Of a DNA stretch of 64,000 bases, positions 58,731 to 64,000 are shown one piece after another. The DNA lies in NCBI GenBank assembly GCA_964650485.1, contig CAZYTX010000001.1, forward strand, positions 123,086 through 187,085, in the 5' to 3' direction. Source of the stretch: CAZYTX01 sp964650485. GTDB lineage: Bacteria; RBG-13-61-14; DATKZS01. Numbering within the stretch: the first letter of the stretch is position 1; every line of letters starts with the position of its first letter. A program made the position numbers and the translations under genes. The notes under the pieces are model-generated. The model was not told the DNA's origin. It searched no databases and saw nothing but the letters and a program-made list of their open reading frames with translations.

Positions 58731-60347
58731 TTATCTCCACTCCCACTCGATGAACCCTGGGTTCACCTCGGTCATGGCGTTTGCTATCAACTCCGCCAGC
58801 CCCCCGTACAACATGGTGTTCCTCTCCCACACCCCCCAATAGTCGAACAGGTCCCTTATCTGCCCCTTGCAGTTCGAGCAGGGAGCGCACACGTACTTCT
58901 TTATGGAGGGGTCGAGCTCGTCCTTGAACGCATTCAGGATCTGCTCCAGCTTCTTCCTGCCCGACACCTGCGCGCGCCAGTCCCCGAAGTTGTGACCCGA
59001 CATGATTGCAAACCCCGAGCCCCCGCCGCAGCAGTAATTGTACACCCCGTGGGGGGTCATCTCCCTGAACCGCGGACAGATATGGTTCAGGATGCGGCGC
59101 TGCGGCTGCACTATGCCCATGGCCCTGACCAGGTTGCAGGGGTCGTGCAGCGTGACCGGGAAGTCGTTCCTTGAGGGGTCGAACTGTAGCTTGCCCGAGA
59201 ACACGATGTCCGCAAGAAGCGGCATGGCGCTCTCCCGCCGGATGTTCAGGTCGCCGGTTAAAACCCTGTCCGCTATCACAGTGAGGGCCTTGTGGGCGTG
59301 GCCGCACTCTCCCAGCACGATCTTTTTCACCCCCAGCTTCTTGGCCGCCTGCGCGTGCTTTACAGCCACCTTGGCCAGCATGAAGTCGTCGTAGAAGAGC
59401 CCGTAATTTATATTGTCGTACCCGATGGCCTCCTGGGCCTCCGAGGACAGGGTCCAACTCGCGCCGGCCACCTGCAATATGGTTGCAAACGCCCCGTGGT
59501 TCTCGGGCCAGGCCATTATCTCGCCGGCGTTGTGTATGAGCAGTATGTCCGCGCCCTTCTTGTCCCAGGGCGTCTCTATGGTGAGACCCGTCTTTTCCGA
59601 GGTGTCCTCGTCAATGAACTCGATGTTGTCCTTTACCACCTCGGGGTTCATGCCGGTGGAGGAACCCACCTTGAGCTGGAGCACCGAGCCCCTCTCGTGC
59701 AGCTCCTTGGGCGCTATCCCCAACTCCTGGCTGAAAAGCTTCCTGAGCTCGTGCGCGATGAGCCCGTTGTCCACGCCTATTGGACAGGTCTGCGCGCACC
59801 TCCTGCACAGGTTGCAGCGGTAGGCCAGCTCGGCCAGGCGGAGCACGGTGCGCCAGTTAAGGTCCACGTCACCCTGGCGCCACCTGGTGAGCAGCTTCCC
59901 GCCTGACTTCAGGTGCTTGTAATAAAGACGGCGCAGCACCTCCGAGCGGTACGTGGGCCGGTATATCTCGTTGCCGCCGCCCATCTCGTATACGTGGCAG
60001 GCCTCGGAGCAGGTCTGGCACCTTGCGCAGTGCTCCATGGACAGCACCAAGGGCTGCAAAAAGGTCCAGTTGTTCTCCCTGGAAAAGAGCTTCTCCAGCC
60101 CTGAGAGGAACTTTGCAACCAGCTCATCCTCATCCTCCTTGCTCTTGGGCCTGGGAATGGACAGCGCGATGGTCTCGTCCAGCGAGCACTCGTAGTCCTG
60201 CTGTGCCGACTCGGACAAGGGCGCGAACTCGGGACGCAGGTGAGGCTGGTCATAAGGAGTGGGCAGGGGCGGCTGCTCTGCGGGGTCGAAGTTCGTGAGC
60301 CGCTCGCAATCCTTGCTGATGTCCTCCACCCTTACTTTCTTACTCAT
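58731..60347 (-). CDS. dsrK: DsrK-like CCG-domain iron-sulfur protein
   Basis: This 538-residue protein has an N-terminal low-complexity region, then 4Fe-4S motifs CARCQTCSEACHVYE and CNLCRRCAQTCPIG, and CCG-type half domains HDPCNLVRAMGI, YNYCCGGGSGFAIMSG and VCAPCSNCKGQIRDL. The length and pattern match DsrK of DsrMKJOP. It overlaps dsrM by eight bases. It should pair with DsrM in a quinone-linked module; true dissimilatory sulfite reduction cannot be concluded because dsrAB are not in the window. Confidence 0.85.
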   Translation of the reverse strand: MSKKVRVEDISKDCERLTNFDPAEQPPLPTPYDQPHLRPEFAPLSESAQQDYECSLDETIALSIPRPKSKEDEDELVAKFLSGLEKLFSRENNWTFLQPLVLSMEHCARCQTCSEACHVYEMGGGNEIYRPTYRSEVLRRLYYKHLKSGGKLLTRWRQGDVDLNWRTVLRLAELAYRCNLCRRCAQTCPIGVDNGLIAHELRKLFSQELGIAPKELHERGSVLQLKVGSSTGMNPEVVKDNIEFIDEDTSEKTGLTIETPWDKKGADILLIHNAGEIMAWPENHGAFATILQVAGASWTLSSEAQEAIGYDNINYGLFYDDFMLAKVAVKHAQAAKKLGVKKIVLGECGHAHKALTVIADRVLTGDLNIRRESAMPLLADIVFSGKLQFDPSRNDFPVTLHDPCNLVRAMGIVQPQRRILNHICPRFREMTPHGVYNYCCGGGSGFAIMSGHNFGDWRAQVSGRKKLEQILNAFKDELDPSIKKYVCAPCSNCKGQIRDLFDYWGVWERNTMLYGGLAELIANAMTEVNPGFIEWEWR

Positions 60348-61272
60348 TACAGTCCTCCGTGGCTATGTCTATCCAGTTCTTCTTTCCGTCGGCCTTTATA
60401 TGGGGCGCGGACCATGTCACAGGGTATGTCACCTGGGCAAGGACCCGCTTTTCGAGGCGGCTGCCGGGCATATTGGGCTCGTCCTCCCACCTGACACGGT
60501 GATATGTGAACCACTTGGTAAAAAAGTGAGACATGTGGGTTAAAGGGATATAGGCAAGGAGCGCCGCGGCTGTCAGTATCTCGGCCACAAGCAGGGGGCT
60601 GCCCACCGGAGAGGTGAACTCAAAGGTTAAAAGGCTCTGCACAAAAGAGCGGGTCATTGCGAACCCGGTGTCCACGAAGATAAAACAAAGCCAGCCCATT
60701 GCGAAAGCGGCCAGGAAGAAGGCCAGGTTGAATATGGATGCAGCGGTGGTGTAGGGCCTGAGGTCCGGGTCAAAGAGCCTGCCATGGATCAGTCCCAGGA
60801 CACCGATGGTTCCGAGCCCGAGCCCGGCAATTGCCGCGGCCTGGGTAAGGTAATAGACTACGGAGCCTGCCCGGGGGCCCGGACCCACGTAAACGCCTCC
60901 CAGTTCCAAAAGCGCGCCTACCAGGATCAGACCTATCAGCCCGGCCAGGGTGTAGAGCCCGAAGTGGAAGGGGAATGAGCGTAGCCAGAGCTTCCGGTTG
61001 TGCTCGAACAGTGCGACCAGGAGCGTCATCTCCGGGACCATGACCCTGAGCTCGCCCAGGAGAGACTTCTTTCTGGGCTTTTCCCACCAGTCGAGTTCCT
61101 CCAGCGCGGACCCGCCGTACCTGGCCTTCTCGCCCTCGTGGGCCACCGGGTACAACTCCCACCGAAGGTGCATGGGCATGTTGGAGATCCTTATGGCCCT
61201 GGCCACAACCGCAGCCAGGAAAACCAGAACGGCACCGTAGGTTACAAGGTGGATTAGCACGGCGCTGATCAT
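60340..61272 (-). CDS. dsrM: DsrM-like cytochrome b subunit
   Basis: This 310-residue membrane protein has about five to six helices (AVLIHLVTYGAVLVFLAAVV, LYTLAGLIGLILVGALLEL, QAAAIAGLGLGTIGVLGLIH, FNLAFFLAAFAMGWLCFIFV, LVAEILTAAALLAYIPLTHM), with NarI-type histidines. A loop and C-terminal tail (WWEKPRKKSLLGEL, SHFFTKWFTYHRVRWEDEP) are typical of DsrM. It lies 48 bases after the Rrf2 gene and feeds electrons from menaquinone to DsrK. Separate J, O and P subunits are absent here. Confidence 0.85.
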   Translation of the reverse strand: MISAVLIHLVTYGAVLVFLAAVVARAIRISNMPMHLRWELYPVAHEGEKARYGGSALEELDWWEKPRKKSLLGELRVMVPEMTLLVALFEHNRKLWLRSFPFHFGLYTLAGLIGLILVGALLELGGVYVGPGPRAGSVVYYLTQAAAIAGLGLGTIGVLGLIHGRLFDPDLRPYTTAASIFNLAFFLAAFAMGWLCFIFVDTGFAMTRSFVQSLLTFEFTSPVGSPLLVAEILTAAALLAYIPLTHMSHFFTKWFTYHRVRWEDEPNMPGSRLEKRVLAQVTYPVTWSAPHIKADGKKNWIDIATEDCNE

Positions 61273-61320
61273 TTGCCCGCTCCTCTGCTCAGGCCATTTC
61301 GCTCCCTGTTTCCATGCGTA

Positions 61321-61785
61321 TCAGCAGTGCACGGTGTCCTCGTTTTCATAGCTCGTCCTCCTTTTTACCCCCATCATGTCCTCCTCCGAGAGGTCCTTCA
61401 GGCTGTACTCGAAAAGCACGTCAGTGATGCGGGTGTTTATTAACCCCCACATCCTCCTGGAACCGCAGACCTCCTTGAACGCGCACTCCGTATCATTGTC
61501 AAGACAGTCAAGGAGCTTGACCGGCCCGGTGGCGGCTTCCACTATCTCCCCTATCTTTATCTGCTCGGGACTCCTTGCCAGCATGTATCCGCCGTGCTTT
61601 CCCTGCACGCTTTTGATAAGAGAAGAGTTTTTCAAGGGGACCACCAACTGCTCCAGGTACCTCATGGAGATATCCTGCTGCTCTGCCACTTCGCTGAGAC
61701 CCACCGGCTTTGCAAGATCCGATCGGTCAGCCAGGTACACCATGAGACGTATCGAGTACCTGGCCCTTGTGGATATCTTGAACAT
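61321..61785 (-). CDS. Rrf2-family regulator with Fe-S cysteines
   Basis: This 154-residue protein has a winged helix-turn-helix (FKISTRARYSIRLMVYLADR, QQDISMRYLEQLVVPLKNSS) and three cysteines in LLDCLDNDTECAFKEVCGSR (C-x6-C-x5-C), close to the IscR/RsrR cluster-binding spacing. It is the first gene before dsrMK on the same strand and probably controls them in response to redox or cluster state. A promoter and an inverted repeat lie upstream. Confidence 0.88.
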   Translation of the reverse strand: MFKISTRARYSIRLMVYLADRSDLAKPVGLSEVAEQQDISMRYLEQLVVPLKNSSLIKSVQGKHGGYMLARSPEQIKIGEIVEAATGPVKLLDCLDNDTECAFKEVCGSRRMWGLINTRITDVLFEYSLKDLSEEDMMGVKRRTSYENEDTVHC

Positions 61786-61923
61786 TTACGTGCCCTTAAA
61801 GCCCCCCTCTTATAGGATCGTCCGCCCTCATGATGTAAAATCAAGCGCTTGCAAGGTATGAGCTTACGCCGCTTCATGCCGCGTGATCATGCTTATCAAC
61901 AACCTTTTATGAGGGTCATTCTT

Positions 61924-61975
61924 AATCCGATTGATCCGATAGGATTATAATAATATCAAAAAGAAGCAATGTCAA
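61924..61975 (-). promoter_or_regulatory. Promoter and operator of the Rrf2-dsrMK operon
   Basis: On the minus strand TTGACA (61970-61975) is 17 bases from TATTAT (61947-61952). The inverted repeat AATCC-N13-GGATT (61924-61946), with a direct ATCCGAT repeat inside it, covers the predicted start of transcription. Binding there would block RNA polymerase, suiting Rrf2 autoregulation. Confidence 0.6.
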
Positions 61976-62054
61976 GTAAATTTTTCAAAAAATTCAAAAT
62001 CAGCACCCTATCTGAAACCCATGATCTGAAAATGACATGCCAGCAGCCAACCAA

Positions 62055-62094
62055 GCAACAATTTTGTTGCAATAAAGCAAAGATGTGCTACAAT
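62055..62094 (+). promoter_or_regulatory. Promoter of bEBP copy 2 overlapped by a GCAAC/GTTGC palindrome
   Basis: The perfect palindrome GCAACAATTTTGTTGC (62055-62070; 7-bp arms around TT) overlaps TTGCAA (62067-62072), which is 16 bases from TACAAT (62089-62094). The gene starts with GTG at 62186 after GGAAGGAG. This repeats the layout at 49015-49049. The 400-base gap 61786-62185 holds only these sites and AT-rich sequence. Confidence 0.6.
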
Positions 62095-62185
62095 ATTAAT
62101 TGAACTTATAAAAAAGTCCGTGTTTATAAACAGCGGAATAAAAAGAAGTAATCTATAATTTGTAGTGTAGGAAGGAGTCATTACA

Positions 62186-63592
62186 GTGGTTAACCAAGAA
62201 AGAGACGTTTGTTGCGAGCTACATAATAATGAAACGCACGCGCCCGATGCAACAAAAGACGCCTGGCTTTCCAAGCTGATCCTGGAGAGCATCCACGACG
62301 GGGTCTTCACAACCGACAAGCACTGCCGCATAGCCACCTTCAACCGCGCCGCGGAAAAGATCACCGGCTTCGACCGCGAGGAAGCCGTGGGCAACTTCTG
62401 CTTCGACATATTCAGGAGCGACATCTGCCACTCCCGCTGCGCACTCATGGACACCCTCCAGAGCGGCGACGCACACCGCAACGTCCGCGCCACCATAATC
62501 ACCAAGAGCGGCAAGCAGAACCCCATAAGCGTGACCACAAACGTATTGAGGGACCCCGACGGCAACCTCATCGGCGCGGTCGAGTTCTTCCGCGACCTCT
62601 CACAGGTCGAGGACCTGCGCGCCCGCCTCTCAAGGCTCGAGTACATGGATGACCTCTCATCGGCAAACGAGCAGATGCAGAGGATATTCCACCTCCTCCC
62701 AGAGGTTGCAGCATCCGACTGCAACGTACTCATACTCGGCGCATCCGGCTCCGGCAAGGAGCTCATAGCAAAGTCCCTCCACAACCTCTCCCAGAGAAAG
62801 GAAGGCCCATACATAAGGATTAACTGCGCGGCCCTCCCGGAAACACTGCTCGAGTCCGAACTCTTCGGATACGTAAAAGGCGCGTTCACCGACGCCAAGA
62901 GGGACAAGCAGGGACTCTTCCTCGCAGCCAACGGCGGCACCCTACTGCTCGACGAGATCGCAGACATGCCCATGTCCCTCCAGGTCAAGCTCCTCAGGGT
63001 GCTCCAGGACGGAGAGTTCCAGCCGCTGGGCTCCACCAAGACCCTCAAGACAAGCGCCAGGGTCATCGCATCCACAAACCGAGACATCGAGCACATGGTC
63101 GAACAGGAGACCTTCCGCGAGGACCTCTATTACCGCATAAACATCATCACCATTCAGGTTCCCCCGCTCAAGGAAAGACTCGAAGACCTGCCAACACTCA
63201 TAGACCTGTTCATACACAAGTTCGCTGAAAAGCGCGGCAAAGACATACATGGCGTCTCCCCAGAGGTGCTGCAGACTCTCCGTAAGTACGACTTCCCCGG
63301 AAACGTGCGCGAGCTCGAGAACGCCATCGAGCACGCATTCGTGCTCTGCCACGGAGACATCATAGAGATCGAGCACCTGCCACCCAAGATGGTGGAGGCC
63401 GTGAGAAACCGAGAGCAGGAATCCTCCATCCCACCCATCTCCGAGGACTCGGAAAAGGCCATCATTGCCGAGACACTGAGGCGCATGCGAGGCAACCGCC
63501 AGAGGGCAGCACAGGAGCTGGGCATGCACCGCACCACGCTCTGGCGCAAGATGAAAAAGCACGGCATCAACCACGAGGATTTCAAGGACTGA
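62186..63592 (+). CDS. PAS-sigma-54 activator (bEBP), copy 2
   Basis: This 468-residue activator starts with GTG at 62186 after a good ribosome site. Like copy 1 it has a PAS domain (about 25-145) with a C-x8-C-x3-C cluster (CFDIFRSDICHSRC), a AAA+ domain with GASGSGKELIAKSLH, a GAFTDA loop and GGTLLLDEIADM, and a Fis-type DNA-binding end with HRTTLWRKMKKHGINHED. It is divergent from the Rrf2-dsrMK operon. It may regulate the same sites as copy 1, possibly responding to a different redox level. Confidence 0.9.
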   Translation: MVNQERDVCCELHNNETHAPDATKDAWLSKLILESIHDGVFTTDKHCRIATFNRAAEKITGFDREEAVGNFCFDIFRSDICHSRCALMDTLQSGDAHRNVRATIITKSGKQNPISVTTNVLRDPDGNLIGAVEFFRDLSQVEDLRARLSRLEYMDDLSSANEQMQRIFHLLPEVAASDCNVLILGASGSGKELIAKSLHNLSQRKEGPYIRINCAALPETLLESELFGYVKGAFTDAKRDKQGLFLAANGGTLLLDEIADMPMSLQVKLLRVLQDGEFQPLGSTKTLKTSARVIASTNRDIEHMVEQETFREDLYYRINIITIQVPPLKERLEDLPTLIDLFIHKFAEKRGKDIHGVSPEVLQTLRKYDFPGNVRELENAIEHAFVLCHGDIIEIEHLPPKMVEAVRNREQESSIPPISEDSEKAIIAETLRRMRGNRQRAAQELGMHRTTLWRKMKKHGINHEDFKD

Positions 63593-63717
63593 GCACGGAA
63601 CGCCGCTGAGATGAGGCTCCTGATGCACGCCCGCTGATTCCCGGCCCTTCTCCGAATTATACTGTTGCGTATTGAAAGCCCCCGCAAATTCTTCTCCCCA
63701 TCAAAGTGCACTGAAAT

Positions 63718-63945
63718 CAAGTACTTGCGATCCACGGCGTCAACCACCGCTTGATTTGCCGTTTACACGTGTGAACAGCGCCGTTTACACCCGTAGCCGA
63801 TACCGTTTCCCCCTGTAAACGCAAAAACACGCCGCCAAGTAGTACTTGGAACCATATCGCCCCGGTTCCCTGCACGGCGCTGCTTCGTGCACAATGGCGG
63901 GGCGGTTTGTAAGCAGGGACCCCCTGCCCGCCAAGTAGTACTTGG
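63718..63945. repeat. Cluster of CAAGTACTTG-type palindromes
   Basis: CCAAGTAGTACTTGG occurs at 63835-63849 and 63931-63945, each followed by AAC, and a related CAAGTACTTG at 63718-63727. Between them are GTTTACAC and TGTAAAC inverted pairs. No gene is visible in 63593-64000; the end belongs to the repeat starting at 63949. Confidence 0.55.
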
Positions 63946-63948
63946 AAC

Positions 63949-64000
63949 GGGTAACCCACACAGCTTGCTGTGTGGGCGCCTGCCTGCCCTGTCTGCGTGT
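63949..64000. repeat. Structured repeat, copy 2 (cut by window end)
   Basis: The first 52 bases match 55751-55803 closely: GGGTAACCCACA, then a hairpin CCCACACAGC/GCTGTGTGGG, then GCGCCTGCCTGCCCTGTCTG and CGTGT identical to copy 1. The hairpin differs at a paired position (A-T in copy 1, C-G here), so pairing is preserved. Confidence 0.65.

Noticed and set aside
58731..61272. Claim that the organism performs dissimilatory sulfate reduction
   Set aside because: Only dsrM/K-like genes are seen; dsrAB, apr and sat are not in the window, and DsrMK relatives occur in other anaerobes.
62027..62042. TGGCATGTCATTTTCA on the minus strand as a sigma-54 promoter for the Rrf2 operon
   Set aside because: The essential GC at -12 is TC, and a near-perfect sigma-70 promoter lies downstream for the same genes.
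1..64000. CRISPR array
   Set aside because: No evenly spaced direct repeats with unique spacers were seen; the repeats present are dispersed singly.
1..64000. Insertion sequence or transposase genes
   Set aside because: No frame resembles a transposase; the repeat elements are non-coding.

Overview
The window looks like a deltaproteobacterial-grade anaerobe (Desulfobacterota or a nearby lineage). The evidence is a xerC-hslV-hslU-argB-argD gene order, two HdrD/DsrK-type membrane redox modules, sigma-54 regulators, a selenocysteine-containing SelD and a CbiMN-type metal importer. No rRNA or species marker is present, so I do not go further. The base composition is high G+C in genes, with AT-rich promoter regions. 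Several genes lean toward archaeal or rarer bacterial families: an AraM/glycerol-1-phosphate dehydrogenase relative, two-subunit aconitase X, an unusual GlpX-like protein and a divergent thymidylate synthase.

Layout. 1-6.7 kb (minus): ABC-class ATPase (cut by the window edge), G1PDH-like protein, rpiB, a START-like secreted protein, a kinase gene remnant and a secreted six-hairpin glycosidase. 7-8.7 kb (plus): an FGE-fold lipoprotein without the catalytic cysteines, a repeat-rich gap and hicBA. 8.8-28.8 kb (all minus): cbiMN-Q-O, GH2 mannosidase, argD, argB, a REC-GAF-GAF regulator, hslU, hslV, xerC, thymidylate synthase, a lipoprotein, serS, a flippase-like membrane protein, a GlpX-like phosphatase, aconitase X small and large subunits, and a macrodomain protein. 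29-34.6 kb (plus): selD with an in-frame TGA, a sulfatase-superfamily lipoprotein, an unknown protein, an M24 peptidase and efp. 34.6-41.2 kb: two gene remnants, a GH15-like enzyme, a Tat-exported formylglycine-type sulfatase, uxaC and a second hicBA. 41.3-47.4 kb: a lytic transglycosylase, a small acidic protein, a lipoprotein, an acyl-CoA synthetase and tRNA-Arg.

The most interesting region is 47.6-63.6 kb. Two convergent operons encode membrane redox modules. The plus-strand operon carries a NifX-DUF1847 fusion, a DsrK/TmcB-like CCG protein, cytochrome b, a four-cluster ferredoxin subunit and an NrfD protein fused to a C-terminal six-heme cytochrome. The minus-strand operon carries an Rrf2 regulator, DsrM, DsrK, and a response regulator/histidine kinase/two response regulator set. 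Two closely related PAS-sigma-54 activators bracket the pair. Each activator gene has a GCAAC/GTTGC palindrome over the -35 element of its own promoter. Related palindromes lie upstream of a good -24/-12 promoter that drives the plus-strand operon. The sensors (both activators' PAS domains, the kinase PAS domains, Rrf2) all carry conserved cysteine clusters, so I infer a redox-sensing circuit controlling electron-transfer complexes.

At least four families of dispersed non-coding repeats sit between genes. One has a hairpin with a compensatory base change between its two copies.
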